Part shown: positions 1 through 10,170 of the stretch, piece after piece
How positions within the stretch are numbered: position 1 is the stretch's first letter
Layout of the letters: each line of letters begins with the position of its first letter
Notes under the pieces: model-generated
What the model saw: only the letters and a program-made list of their open reading frames with translations
The model's database searches: none
What the model was told of the DNA's origin: nothing
Translations under genes and position numbers: made by a program
From: Flavobacterium sp.
GTDB taxonomy: Bacteria > Bacteroidota > Bacteroidia > Flavobacteriales > Flavobacteriaceae
Length of the DNA: 64,000 bases
Assembly (NCBI RefSeq): GCF_017744675.1
Contig: NZ_JAGIAV010000007.1
Span: forward strand, 112,018 to 176,017
Direction: 5' to 3'

Positions 1-801
1 TACTTTAGGTATTTGCGTATTGGCATGCAAACCCGTCAATTTATCTTCTTTTTGCAACAACGGATTTAAAAATGCTTTATGCGATAATTTCTCCGCCGTT
101 TCAAGATATTTTTTGTTTTTGGTAATGATATACAAATCGGCAAAAGATTCATTGATGCCCCCATGCTCTGTTGCTAAAACTTTCTGGATTTGTTCATCTG
201 AAAGCGGGCGGATTAATTCTATAAACCAATCTCCTAGTTTGATCACGATCTCTTTGGCTTTCTCGCTTCCTGTATAATGGTAGGCATCAATAAGCCCTGC
301 AAAAAGTTTGTGAATGTTGTAGATTGGCACCCAAGTATTATTCAATCCGAAACTGCTTCCATCGATATCTCCTTTATGGATGCGATCCCAAAAAACTTTG
401 CCTTGCGGAATGCCTCCTACGTAACCATTTCCATTTTTATCCTGACAGCGCGCCAGTTCTGAAAGCATATAATCTAACCTATTTTTAAGTTCTGCATTTC
501 CAGTTGAAGCATACATCATGGATAAGGCTGAAAGATAATGGCCGCTAATATGGCCGTCCAATCCTATGCTTTCCCAATTTCCGTAACGATCTGCTTTTGG
601 CGGAAGCCCTGACTCTAATAAATAGGGCGCTAAAAGTTTATCTGGATCTAATGCTAAAATGTACTTAAGATCTACATCTTGTGCATTTTTAAATAGCCCC
701 TCTTTTAGTCTTACTTCGCTTAAATCAAATAACCGCATTTGGGCTGATATTTTGGCTCCGATGAATAAGGCGAATAGGCAAAACAAAATTTTGTTTTTCA
801 T
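1..801 (-). CDS. DUF1680 glycoside hydrolase (GH127/GH146 type), N-terminal part only
   Basis: The first 267 codons of a leftward gene whose 3' end lies outside the window. The product starts with a Sec signal peptide (MKNKILFCLFALF..., probable cleavage after KISA) and continues into the helical barrel of the DUF1680 superfamily. Typical blocks are GLDGHISGHYLSA, CQDKNGNGYVGG and, at the edge, HANTQIPK. Characterised members are exo-acting beta-L-arabinofuranosidases; the catalytic Cys/Glu region would lie in the missing part, so GH127 and GH146 cannot be separated. It follows the GH95 gene after 18 bases and is the last PUL 1 operon gene visible here. In a xylan locus it would trim arabinose side chains in the periplasm. 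Confidence 0.85.
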   Translation of the reverse strand, partial: MKNKILFCLFALFIGAKISAQMRLFDLSEVRLKEGLFKNAQDVDLKYILALDPDKLLAPYLLESGLPPKADRYGNWESIGLDGHISGHYLSALSMMYASTGNAELKNRLDYMLSELARCQDKNGNGYVGGIPQGKVFWDRIHKGDIDGSSFGLNNTWVPIYNIHKLFAGLIDAYHYTGSEKAKEIVIKLGDWFIELIRPLSDEQIQKVLATEHGGINESFADLYIITKNKKYLETAEKLSHKAFLNPLLQKEDKLTGLHANTQIPKV

Positions 802-819
802 TATAGATTTGGTTTTAAG

Positions 820-3297
820 TTATAGCAGGTAAAAAGTATAGGTTTTCCCTTTTTCCGTCATAATATCGTATAAAAAAGACGTTTTAATGTCCAACAGCAT
901 AAGGTTTGCTTCTTTAGAAATAAGCGGTTTTTCGATTTCTTCCAACTGATAAAAGGCATTTGGATTTGTTCCTGAGGCTGTTTTTAAACTTTTCTTGTTT
1001 TTTAAACCCAGCTCGTTAGGAGTTCTTAATCTTAAATTGCCGCCCAGATTAGAGTAAATAGTTACGGTGGTTATTTTTCCGTTTTTCCATTTCAAATCTT
1101 TTATTTCAAAACCTCCTCTTGCTTTTAATCCGCTTATTTGTCCGTATTCTTTTAAAGCATCGGGTAAAGCAGGAAGCAGATGAACGGCGCCGTCTGAACT
1201 CTGCATCAGCATTTCTGTAATTCCAGAAGTGCAGCCAAAATTGCCGTCAATCTGAAACGGCGGATGCGCATCAAAGAGATTGTTATAAGTTCCGCCGCCT
1301 TCTTGATTTACTCCAAGCGGCGTTAATTGATTTTGAATTAAGCTGTAGGCATGATTTCCGTCTTGCATTTTTGCCCACCAGTTTACTTTCCAGCCCATGC
1401 TCCATCCAGTAGAAACATCGCCTCTTTGTAATAATGTATTTTTCGCAGCCGCAAAAAGTTCTGGAGTTCTGTAAGCCGAAATCTGATTGGACGGATATAA
1501 ACCATAAAGATGTGAAATATGGCGGTGGTTATCTGTTGGATCATCCACATCATCAAGCCATTCTTGAAGCTGATTGTATTTTCCTATCTGCATCGGAGGC
1601 AGTTTTTTTCTCCGTATTTTAAGGCTATCCGCAAACTCTTTGTCTTTCTGTAAAACTTCTGAAGCTTTTATCAGCGTACTAAAAACATCAAATACAATTT
1701 GATTGTCCATTGTAGAACCTGCCGTCATTGCCGAATTTTGGTGTGCTTTTGGTGTATTTTCTGGTGAATTTCCAGGCGCTACGACCAGCCAGCCATTAGC
1801 AGGATCTTCAACAAGAAAATCAGCATAAAAAAGAGCTGCTCCTTTTAATATGTCGTAAGCCGATTTTAAATATGCTGTATCTCCTGTATATAAATAATGT
1901 TCCCAAACATGCTGGCTCAGCCATCCTCCACCTGCATTCCAAACTCCCCACGTAGCGCCATCGACTGCACCATTCACTCTCCAAATATCGGTATTATGAT
2001 GCGCCATCCAGCCTCTCGCGCCATACATGACTTTGGCTGTTTCCTGCCCGGTATGCGAAAGCTCTTGAATCATTTTTAAAAGAGGCTCGTGCATTTCGGA
2101 CAAATTCGTTTTTTCGGCTGGCCAGTAATTCATTTCTGTATTAATGTTAATGGTGTATTTGCTATCCCATGCCGGTGTCATGCTGCCATTCCAGATTCCC
2201 TGCAGATTTGCGGCCTGTCCTCCAGGTTGCGAAGAAGAAATTAATAGGTATCTGCCATACTGGTAATAAAGCGTTACAAAAGACGGATCTTGAACGTTTC
2301 TAAAATTAGACAGTCTTTCATCGGTTGGCAATTTAGCTTGTTCTGTTGCACCTAAATCAAGGTTTACTCTTTTGAAATACTTTTGATATGCCGCAATATG
2401 GGCTGTTTTCATCTTATCATAATTCTTGACAAATGCTTTATCAAGATAAGACTGAGCCTCTTTTTTTTCGTCACCGCTTATATCATTATAATTTACAAAG
2501 TTTGAAGCTATAGAAACCATTATCACTACAGAATCTGCTTTTTCTATTTTTAGCTTATTATCTGCGGCACTTATACTTCCGCCTTGCGTTTTTACCCTTG
2601 CGAGTGCATTAAATTGTACTTTTCCTTCTACTCCTTCATGATCGCTGGTAGTTCCCCAAAGTGAGATTTCGTTATTGTTATTAATTGCAATTTTTTGTTT
2701 TTTATGTTGTGAAGTAAAATCGGCTGTAAATGATAGTTGGCCAGGTCGATCTGCAGAAAGTTTGATAACCAAAACTCGGTCTGCAAAAGAGGTAAAAGCT
2801 TCTCTGGTAAAAGTGACTCCATTTGCTTTATAAATTGTTTTAGCGATTGCTTTTTCAATATCCAATTCACGATAATAATCCGAATAATTTTGATCGGCAA
2901 AATGCAATTCTAAATTCCCAACGGGCTGAAACATCTGCCCATGAGATTTTTTTGTAATGATGGTTTCATTGATTAGTTTTTCGGCTTTTTTGTATTCTTT
3001 CTGAAAAAGAAATTGTCTTATCTGATCCAAAGCTTCTTTTGCTTGAGGATTATCATTTCGATTAGGACTTCCGCTCCAGACTGTAGTTTCATTCAATTGA
3101 AAAATTTCTTTTCCAACATTTCCATAAACCATTGCACCCTGAAAACCATTTCCTAACGGCAACGCATTTTCCCAAATTTCTCCCGAAGGGGTTTTATACC
3201 AAAGCTTTAAATCTGATTTTTCCTGAGCGAACACTAGGGAAATTCCAAAGAAAAACAGCAGATTAAATAAATGATTTTTCATATTTCTTGACTTCAT
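820..3297 (-). CDS. GH95 alpha-L-fucosidase / alpha-L-galactosidase
   Basis: An 825-residue secreted enzyme (signal peptide ending SLVFAQ), the usual length for GH95. The N-terminal beta-domain carries LWYKTPSGEIWENALPLGNG and LNETTVWSG. The helical barrel carries the asparagine-rich ININTEMNYW block, HRHISHLYGLYP and FQIDGNFG, which hold the Asn/Asp/Glu residues used by this inverting family. GH95 enzymes remove terminal alpha-1,2-linked L-fucose or L-galactose. Next to GH115, GH43 and xylan esterases, L-galactose on a complex arabinoxylan side chain is the more likely target, but that is inference from context. It lies 8 bases after the GH115 gene and is clearly co-transcribed with it. Confidence 0.9.
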   Translation of the reverse strand: MKSRNMKNHLFNLLFFFGISLVFAQEKSDLKLWYKTPSGEIWENALPLGNGFQGAMVYGNVGKEIFQLNETTVWSGSPNRNDNPQAKEALDQIRQFLFQKEYKKAEKLINETIITKKSHGQMFQPVGNLELHFADQNYSDYYRELDIEKAIAKTIYKANGVTFTREAFTSFADRVLVIKLSADRPGQLSFTADFTSQHKKQKIAINNNNEISLWGTTSDHEGVEGKVQFNALARVKTQGGSISAADNKLKIEKADSVVIMVSIASNFVNYNDISGDEKKEAQSYLDKAFVKNYDKMKTAHIAAYQKYFKRVNLDLGATEQAKLPTDERLSNFRNVQDPSFVTLYYQYGRYLLISSSQPGGQAANLQGIWNGSMTPAWDSKYTININTEMNYWPAEKTNLSEMHEPLLKMIQELSHTGQETAKVMYGARGWMAHHNTDIWRVNGAVDGATWGVWNAGGGWLSQHVWEHYLYTGDTAYLKSAYDILKGAALFYADFLVEDPANGWLVVAPGNSPENTPKAHQNSAMTAGSTMDNQIVFDVFSTLIKASEVLQKDKEFADSLKIRRKKLPPMQIGKYNQLQEWLDDVDDPTDNHRHISHLYGLYPSNQISAYRTPELFAAAKNTLLQRGDVSTGWSMGWKVNWWAKMQDGNHAYSLIQNQLTPLGVNQEGGGTYNNLFDAHPPFQIDGNFGCTSGITEMLMQSSDGAVHLLPALPDALKEYGQISGLKARGGFEIKDLKWKNGKITTVTIYSNLGGNLRLRTPNELGLKNKKSLKTASGTNPNAFYQLEEIEKPLISKEANLMLLDIKTSFLYDIMTEKGKTYTFYLL

Positions 3298-3305
3298 CTA
3301 AAAAT

Positions 3306-5834
3306 TTATTGAGATACTCGTTCACTTTCTGGGGCTCCTAAATACGAAGGTTTTAAACCTCCTGTATCAATCAGTATTTTTTGAAGCACAATTCCCGGAT
3401 CTAAAACTCTGAAACGAAGCATATGTTTTCCTGGTTTCAGAATCGTATGTTTTGTTGTGGAATGAATCATGTGCTCTGCCTGCCATTTTCCTAATTCACC
3501 TTTATAATGTCCATTAAAATTGACCAGCTGCGGTTTTTCGCCATCAAAAGATATTTCATATCGAAGTCCTTTGTTGCTATTAAAATTAAGGGTTGGAGCC
3601 AGTAAAAGTTCAACATTGCATTCTCTCGCTGAAGCAAAATTAATCTCGTATTCTACAAATATATTATCTTCTGCCGTAGGATAACCATTTTGCGGAAAGG
3701 TCGTAATGCCGCTTTGTGTTTTTCCAAAATCTGGAATTATTTCCCAATATATTTTTTTAGAATTATTCATTTTAGAAAAATGTTCGGCATAAATAGAAAC
3801 GTAGCCGTCTTTTTCTACAAAAACTTTCGGAGATACTATTTCGCTATCCGACAGGTATTTTAAATCTGGAAGAATATTTTTAGGACCATCATGCCAAGCT
3901 TTATATCCTATGCGCATCTGATCCATCATGTGAGGCCATTTGCCTCCTGAAATCTCATTATTGTATTTGTTTTGAAGAATCGAATCGCGTTCAAATTTAA
4001 CTTTAACCTCATCGGCATAATAATTGGCAAGACTATTTTTTTGCTCTGCCAGTTTCTTATTTTTTGCTTGCGCGAAATACATTTCATAAAGATTGCAGCA
4101 GGCATCTATTGGATATAAAACCAACTGAAAATAAGCATCTTTATATTCGTTAGGAAGTTCGTTGTAAATTCTATAAGCATCCAATGCCAAGTTTTTATAA
4201 TCGTTGACAACGGTTTCAAACTCATTGTAGTTTTCTAATGAGTAGGTTTTGCTGTCCAGCATTTCTGGAGTCACACGGCGGTTGAATTTTGGATAAGTAT
4301 TTAATAATCTGGCGATTTCTTTAGAATATTTGCTCCCAAACTGTTCTGCTGTCCAGTTTTCTGTGTATTGGAAAAGATTTTGAGAGTTGAAGTTTTTAGG
4401 ATTCCAAGCCATATCTAAAAAGAAGTTTATTGGAAATTCCATTGGTTTTAAATCGCCAACATTAACGATCCATACTTTGTCTACTCCATTTTCGTAGCTC
4501 AGATTCATCTGTTCCCAAACTCTTTGTATTGGACTTATGTTAATCCATTTTGAATTTCTTGGTGCGCCTACATAATCAAAATGATAATACATTCCGTATC
4601 CACCTTTGTGCAAAGGTTTAGAAAGATCTGGAAGTTTGCGGACATTTCCCCAGTTATCATCACAAAATAGAAGAATTACATCATCAGGAACGCGCATTCC
4701 CTGATCGTAATAATCTTGAACTTCTTTGTATAAAGCCCAGACTTGCGGTGTTTTATTGGCACTTTTACCAGTTTCTTTCTCAATAATTTTGCGCTGCTCT
4801 TTTACAATATTTTCGAGCAGACTTATATTGGTGCCTTCACTCATTGCTTCGTCTCCATCGCCACGCATCGCAATGGTTACGAGTTTTTCCCAGTTTTTGC
4901 TTCGCTGAATACCTGTTTTCCAGAATTCGTCCAAAACCGTTTTGTTTTTAGAATAATCCCAAATATTCGGCAAATTATTTTTCTTAATGTAACGTCGCCA
5001 GTCGGTTTGTGCCAAAGCCATTGGTTCATGATGAGAAGTTCCCATTACGATTCCCATTTCATTTGCTAAAGGTCCGCTGGCTGCATCATCATCATAAAAC
5101 GCATTTCCCCACATGGCAGGCCAGATGTAATTGCCTTTCAGTCTCAGGATTAACTCAAAAACTTTTTCATAAAATTTGCTGTTAAAACCGCCAAAAGTAG
5201 CTTTTGCCCAACCGCTTAAGGCTGGCGCTTCATCATTAAGGAAAATGCCTCTGTACTTTACGGCAGGTTCTCCTTCTGTGTACGTTCCTTTAATGAAGTA
5301 AATGTTTTCTTTGTGTTTTACAGGCACATCAGCCCAATAATACCACGGAGAAACGCCAATCTGTTTAGACAATTCATACACTCCATAAATGGTTCCGCGT
5401 TTGTCGCTTCCTGCAATTACGAGTGCTTCTGCTACTCCTTTGAAAGGATTTTTAACCTCTTGTATGATGAATTTTTCATTCTTGCCTTTGAGCTCTTTTC
5501 CGTCTATTTTTTTTTGTTTAACTAAATCATCAATAACCGAATTAGATCCGATCATTCCAATAATAATGAGCGGTGATGAAATATTGGAATTTTGATTTAA
5601 AATAATGGGACGCTGACCTGTAACTTTTTCAAAATCTAACTGAAGATTATTTACAGCACGCAAAACTCCTGCATCTAAATTTGAATTTACAAAAAAAGAA
5701 AGTGAAAGCGATTTTTCTTTCAGCACCATAACATTCTGGCTTCTATCTTCTGTTATAAAAGGTTGAGAAGCCTTTAACAATGTACTTGATAAAATAATAA
5801 TTACAGTGCTTATAAATTTCAAATAGTTTTTCAT
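3306..5834 (-). CDS. GH115 xylan alpha-1,2-glucuronidase
   Basis: An 842-residue protein with a Sec signal peptide (cleavage near LLKAS). It matches GH115 throughout: an N-terminal alpha/beta domain (LVIAGSDKRGTIYGVYELS), then the barrel with YRGIFLNDEAPALSGWA, NYIWPAMWGNAF and MGTSHHEPM. A C-terminal beta-sandwich with YAEHFSKMN and ILIDTGGLKPSYLG completes it. The family removes (4-O-methyl)glucuronic acid from internal and terminal xylose of xylan, unlike GH67, which acts only on chain ends. This is the strongest single indicator that PUL 1 targets glucuronoxylan. It follows the CE6-CE1-CE1 gene after 72 bases and precedes GH95 by 8. Confidence 0.93.
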   Translation of the reverse strand: MKNYLKFISTVIIILSSTLLKASQPFITEDRSQNVMVLKEKSLSLSFFVNSNLDAGVLRAVNNLQLDFEKVTGQRPIILNQNSNISSPLIIIGMIGSNSVIDDLVKQKKIDGKELKGKNEKFIIQEVKNPFKGVAEALVIAGSDKRGTIYGVYELSKQIGVSPWYYWADVPVKHKENIYFIKGTYTEGEPAVKYRGIFLNDEAPALSGWAKATFGGFNSKFYEKVFELILRLKGNYIWPAMWGNAFYDDDAASGPLANEMGIVMGTSHHEPMALAQTDWRRYIKKNNLPNIWDYSKNKTVLDEFWKTGIQRSKNWEKLVTIAMRGDGDEAMSEGTNISLLENIVKEQRKIIEKETGKSANKTPQVWALYKEVQDYYDQGMRVPDDVILLFCDDNWGNVRKLPDLSKPLHKGGYGMYYHFDYVGAPRNSKWINISPIQRVWEQMNLSYENGVDKVWIVNVGDLKPMEFPINFFLDMAWNPKNFNSQNLFQYTENWTAEQFGSKYSKEIARLLNTYPKFNRRVTPEMLDSKTYSLENYNEFETVVNDYKNLALDAYRIYNELPNEYKDAYFQLVLYPIDACCNLYEMYFAQAKNKKLAEQKNSLANYYADEVKVKFERDSILQNKYNNEISGGKWPHMMDQMRIGYKAWHDGPKNILPDLKYLSDSEIVSPKVFVEKDGYVSIYAEHFSKMNNSKKIYWEIIPDFGKTQSGITTFPQNGYPTAEDNIFVEYEINFASARECNVELLLAPTLNFNSNKGLRYEISFDGEKPQLVNFNGHYKGELGKWQAEHMIHSTTKHTILKPGKHMLRFRVLDPGIVLQKILIDTGGLKPSYLGAPESERVSQ

Positions 5835-5906
5835 TAGATGCTTTTTATCAATTCAATCCAGATTCCATTTATTTTAAATCAAAATCTTCAGCTTATTTTG
5901 TATTTC

Positions 5907-8624
5907 TTATTTAAACAATAACTGTGAGTACAGAAATAAATCATGTCTCCATACCGGCCAAGTGTGTCCGCCAGGATATTCACTGTAGCCGTATTTAATG
6001 CCAAATTGATCGAATTTCTTCATCATAATTTTACAGTTCTCGTAGGCTATATCTTCTTTTCCTCCCATCGAAATCCAGAAATTCTTTAGATTAGCATTAA
6101 TAGTCTGGGCATTGTTTTTCATAAAATCATATTGAGGATCTGATAATTTTGGGTTGTTTGCCCACCAGCCAGAACTGAATACTCCTAAACTTGAAAACAT
6201 ACCCGAATTTTGAATTCCGGCATAAAGCGTTTGCAACCCGCCCATTGATAAACCGGCTAAAGCTCTGTTTTTACTGTCTGTAGCCACTTTAAAATTGCTT
6301 TCTACAAAAGGTATTGCTCCGTTTTTCAGCTCGTTTTCAAAAGCTTTTAATGTCTCTTCTCCAAAAGCTGCAATACCGCCAGTACTTCCCATATTTCCGT
6401 CAAGCATTACAATAAGCATTTTCTTTGCTTTATTTTCTGCAATCAAATTATCCAAAATCAAATTTGCTTTTCCTTGAGTGCTCCAACCTCTTTGGTCTTC
6501 TCCGCCTCCATGCAAAAGGTATAATACAGGGAATTTTTCCGATGAAGTTTCGTATCCTGGCGGGGTATACACATACATTTCGCGCCATGAATTGGTTCCT
6601 TTCGAAAAGTATCTCATTATCCTTACCTCGCCATGCGGAACTGCTTTTAATTCATAAAAATCTCCGTCTCTTTTCGGAATTTCGATTCCGCTTGCCATAC
6701 GGCTCATGCCATAAAAAGTCTCACTTGACGGATCTGCTACTGCCACGCCGTCAATTAAAAGCGAATAGTAATTAAACCCTCCGTTTATTACATCGGTTGT
6801 AACATTCCACACGCCTTGTCCATCTTTCTGCATATCGTATTTTCGTCCTAAATCGATCTGCACTTTTGTGGCTTCTGGCGCATTGACTTTAAAAATCACT
6901 CTGTTATCTGGCAGTATCTGAGGATATTTGGCATTTCGAATATTGGTTTGCGCTACTGTTCCTAAAACAGTGTATTTTGCAAAACTTGATTCGTCAACAG
7001 GTTTGAACAATAACTGCGAAAACATGTATAAACCGTTTTTCCAAACTTTAAAATCATGAACGCCTGGTTCTAGATAATAAATGTGAGGCACATTATTTTT
7101 ATATAGATAATCGTGTGTGCGTTTGCTGTTTTCAAGAAGCCAGTCATTGTCTCCGCAAGAAATCCAAAGCAGTTTCAGTTTCTTTTTTGTTTCTTCAGGA
7201 TTCGGCACTAACTCTTCTGTTTTCTTAGTGTTTGGAGCTGATGAAAAGCCTCCAATCCAAGCAAATTTATCTAAGTTTGTTAAACCGAAATTCAAAGACT
7301 GTCCGCCTCCCATAGAAAGTCCTGCAATGGCACGATGATCTCTATCTTTAAAAACACTGTATTTTTTTTCGATAAAAGGAATTAAATCCTTCAATAAATC
7401 TTTTTCAAAGTCTGAAAATGCCTGCACTTTGTCTGGCGCCATTATATTTCCTGTGGCGCTGTCATCTTTCATTGCTCTTCCGTTTGGCATAACCACAATC
7501 ATGGGCTCTAATTTTCCTTCTGCATAAAGATTGTCCAATATAATCTGCGGACTTCCTCCATTTAGCCATTCCTTTTCATCTCCACCAATTCCGTGCAAAA
7601 GATATAAAACTGAATATTTTTTGTTTTTAGCATATCCAGGCGGCGTATAAACCGTTGCTTTTCTAACTGTTCCTACTGTTTTTGACTCATAACTTACCGT
7701 TTCAACTTTTCCTGCTGGAACTGCTGGATTTAGCTGGTCAAATCCAATTGGTGCCTGAACTATAAAAGGATCATTTGGATTATTGGATTTATACCCTAAA
7801 AGCGAAAGCATTTTTTCGGCATAACGTCTTCCTAATTCTCTGTAACCTGCCGGATTAAAATGCAAGAAATCTGGAGCAACCGCACAGCCTTTTGAAGAAA
7901 TTACATATGATGTTGGAATAGTTTGAGGCAGAGTTGCAATGATTTTATTCATGCTGGCGCATTTCCCGTTTTGTTCTTCATGAACTACTTCTCCAGAAAG
8001 CAAAGGCACTTTTTTAGGATCTAAGTTCAAGTCTTTCATCAGATTGTCGTACACTATTTTGACCTTTTTTGGCCATAATGTATCACCTGTGTTAGATTCT
8101 CCCTGATGCAGTAAAATTCCTTTTATAACTCCTTTTATTTGTGCAATTTTTGCCATTTCCACAAGCCTCGCATACGGACTGCCATTATATTCTTTAATCA
8201 TACCCAGCATCCAATCTGGCGCTGTTTTCATATAATTATCAAAATTGTCTTTATCAAAAAGTTCTATTTTGCATCCTCCTACCGCAACATTTACCACTCC
8301 CACTTTTATATTTTTGGGAAGATTGGCAACCATAGTTCGTCCAAAATTGTCTGTTAGCGTCAATCCTGTTTTACATCGGCATAATGGCGGAATTGCCGTG
8401 TACCATTTTCCCATTTCACGATTCAAATCTGGACAGTCTACTGCTTCCAGAACCTGAAAACGAGGATCTACATTTAGTTTGTCTTCAGCTTCTATTGGAG
8501 CCGCGCCTTCCATATTGGACTGGCCAAAACTTAAATAAACATGAAAATTTGGATCTTGAGAATATCCCTTCTGCCCCATAAATAAAAGAACAGCAACTGC
8601 GAAAAATCTAATTATTGATTTCAT
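5907..8624 (-). CDS. Three-domain carbohydrate esterase, CE6-CE1-(E-set)-CE1
   Basis: A 905-residue secreted protein (signal peptide ending GQKGYSQ) with three hydrolase modules. Residues about 25-275 are a SASA/CE6 SGNH domain: FGQSNMEG with Ser near 35, the LLHQGESN block, and DFLHFNPAGY near 254. Residues about 300-550 are a CE1/esterase-D alpha/beta hydrolase with GLSMGG near 436 and a late His in GVHDFKVW. After an E-set/CBM48-like linker (about 565-650) a second CE1 domain has GLSMGG near 792 and GGHTWPVW. CE6 enzymes deacetylate xylan; CE1 enzymes are acetylxylan or feruloyl esterases. One protein could therefore strip acetyl and ferulate groups together. Substrate assignment of each CE1 module is inference. 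All three catalytic serines are present. Confidence 0.9.
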   Translation of the reverse strand: MKSIIRFFAVAVLLFMGQKGYSQDPNFHVYLSFGQSNMEGAAPIEAEDKLNVDPRFQVLEAVDCPDLNREMGKWYTAIPPLCRCKTGLTLTDNFGRTMVANLPKNIKVGVVNVAVGGCKIELFDKDNFDNYMKTAPDWMLGMIKEYNGSPYARLVEMAKIAQIKGVIKGILLHQGESNTGDTLWPKKVKIVYDNLMKDLNLDPKKVPLLSGEVVHEEQNGKCASMNKIIATLPQTIPTSYVISSKGCAVAPDFLHFNPAGYRELGRRYAEKMLSLLGYKSNNPNDPFIVQAPIGFDQLNPAVPAGKVETVSYESKTVGTVRKATVYTPPGYAKNKKYSVLYLLHGIGGDEKEWLNGGSPQIILDNLYAEGKLEPMIVVMPNGRAMKDDSATGNIMAPDKVQAFSDFEKDLLKDLIPFIEKKYSVFKDRDHRAIAGLSMGGGQSLNFGLTNLDKFAWIGGFSSAPNTKKTEELVPNPEETKKKLKLLWISCGDNDWLLENSKRTHDYLYKNNVPHIYYLEPGVHDFKVWKNGLYMFSQLLFKPVDESSFAKYTVLGTVAQTNIRNAKYPQILPDNRVIFKVNAPEATKVQIDLGRKYDMQKDGQGVWNVTTDVINGGFNYYSLLIDGVAVADPSSETFYGMSRMASGIEIPKRDGDFYELKAVPHGEVRIMRYFSKGTNSWREMYVYTPPGYETSSEKFPVLYLLHGGGEDQRGWSTQGKANLILDNLIAENKAKKMLIVMLDGNMGSTGGIAAFGEETLKAFENELKNGAIPFVESNFKVATDSKNRALAGLSMGGLQTLYAGIQNSGMFSSLGVFSSGWWANNPKLSDPQYDFMKNNAQTINANLKNFWISMGGKEDIAYENCKIMMKKFDQFGIKYGYSEYPGGHTWPVWRHDLFLYSQLLFK

Positions 8625-8713
8625 GATATCTTGTTAAATTTATTGTACTGCCAGAAACAACTGGCTGATATATCTTTTTAATAATGGTTAACCCGTTGCG
8701 TGAAATTACTTTT

Positions 8714-8847
8714 AACACATAGAATCATAGTCCCAAAACATCATTAAAAAAGGCGTTTCACTAATTTTAATTCACATAGCTATGTGTTAAAGCTTGCTTT
8801 TTCGACAATCTTAAACAAAAGCAAAAAAATCTATGTTTCTATGTGTT
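8714..8847. repeat. Small inverted-repeat-bounded element (MITE-like)
   Basis: A 134-base stretch between the SGNH and CE6-CE1-CE1 genes. AACACATAGAATCATAG at the left edge and CTATGTTTCTATGTGTT at the right edge are near-perfect inverted copies. A 14-base palindrome, CACATAGCTATGTG, lies at 8773-8786. The left half, including AAAGGCGTTTCACT, recurs at 42508-42570. No coding sequence is seen. Confidence 0.5.
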
Positions 8848-8863
8848 AAAAATTAAATCTGTT

Positions 8864-10096
8864 TTATTTAAATAAATTTAAATCTATTACTTCGCCCATT
8901 CTCTGATATCCTAACTCATTGGGATGCAAAAAATCGCCATCATGCATATTGCCTAAGATGGTTTTAGCATCTTCTTTTGAAGCCATTTCTTTGTCGAAAT
9001 CTATTACCGCATCAAAGTTGTTATTTCGAATCCATGCATTTACAATATCTCTCGCCTCTTGTTTAAAAGGCGCATCGTAAAATGATTTTTGAAAGGGCAA
9101 AATCGTGCATCCGTAGACTTTTAAGCCTTTGACATGCGCTTTTTCAATCATAATTTTATAAGCGTCTATAATTTCCTGCGCTTTTGCAGGGGCATCTTCA
9201 GCTCGTTTAATTCCGCCGATATCATTTATTCCTTCCAAAATTACAAGCCATTTCGCGCCTGCTTGCGAGAGCACATCGCGATCAAAACGTTCTAAAGCCG
9301 TTGGCCCAAGTCCGCCTCTTACAACACAATTTCCTCCTATTCCTAAATTTAAAACTCCAATGTTTTTAGTCGTTTTATTTGTTGCAAGTCGAGCTGCCAA
9401 AATATCGGTCCAGCGGTTTTGCTTGTTTGTTCCAGATCCGCGTCCGTCTGTAATGGAGTTTCCTAAACAAATGATATTCGATGTGTTTTTTGATGCCATA
9501 ACATCGAGTCCCATAATAGAATACCAATGATCTGTTTTTACTGCACCCGAGAAAACGTCATCGCTAAGATGATCGCCAGGCAAAATATAAGAAGTTGTTC
9601 TCGAGCCAGGATGTCCAGATGTTTTTTCTGATGAAACTCCGTAATAAATAGTGATGGCAAGAAGCTGACCTGCTTTTAACTGAAAATTCAAGTCATCTGA
9701 AAATACCTCAGCTCCGGGCTTTACTATTATTTCTTGATTTCCATTAAAACTGAGGATCTTTTGCGTGTTTTTATCTATTGCTGGAGCTTCAAGCACATTG
9801 CCTATGCTGACTTTTTTTAAAACTGTCGGCTGATCACTAAATAAATTGGAGAAGCGCAGTCGAATATGTTCTCCTCCAATCGAAACTTTTATAATTTGGC
9901 GCAATGTATTTTCGGCCAAACCTGGAGCTGGAGGCATATTGTGCGGTTCTACAAGCATTTGTGCACACGCCCACGATCCTACCCAATTTGCCGAAGCCGA
10001 CTTTCCAGAAGAATTTACTAATGACTGATTGGTCTTACATTCTATTATTAAAATAAAAAGCGGTAAAAGCAATGCATATTTTAAATATCTTTTCAT
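8864..10096 (-). CDS. SGNH/GDSL hydrolase, XynE-like acetylxylan esterase candidate, lipoprotein
   Basis: A 410-residue protein with a short hydrophobic signal ending in Cys20 (LIIEC), so it is probably a lipoprotein, although Glu before the Cys is unusual. An N-terminal beta-domain (WVGSWACAQ, LRQIIKVSIGGEHIRLRFSN) precedes an SGNH hydrolase domain with all four blocks: CLGNSITDG (nucleophile Ser), LGIGGN, LEGINDIGG and the Asp/His pair in DGDFLHPNELGY. This two-part layout is found in XynE-like proteins of Bacteroidota xylan loci, which are described as acetylxylan esterases. Deacetylation of xylo-oligosaccharides fits the locus; the exact ester is not determined by sequence. It lies 74 bases downstream of the GH43 gene. 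Confidence 0.82.
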   Translation of the reverse strand: MKRYLKYALLLPLFILIIECKTNQSLVNSSGKSASANWVGSWACAQMLVEPHNMPPAPGLAENTLRQIIKVSIGGEHIRLRFSNLFSDQPTVLKKVSIGNVLEAPAIDKNTQKILSFNGNQEIIVKPGAEVFSDDLNFQLKAGQLLAITIYYGVSSEKTSGHPGSRTTSYILPGDHLSDDVFSGAVKTDHWYSIMGLDVMASKNTSNIICLGNSITDGRGSGTNKQNRWTDILAARLATNKTTKNIGVLNLGIGGNCVVRGGLGPTALERFDRDVLSQAGAKWLVILEGINDIGGIKRAEDAPAKAQEIIDAYKIMIEKAHVKGLKVYGCTILPFQKSFYDAPFKQEARDIVNAWIRNNNFDAVIDFDKEMASKEDAKTILGNMHDGDFLHPNELGYQRMGEVIDLNLFK

Positions 10097-10170
10097 ATTT
10101 ACTTTTAAAGTTTAAAAGATTCTATTCTATCTAAAAGCACATTAATAAAGTACTTCTTTGCTGGCTATTG

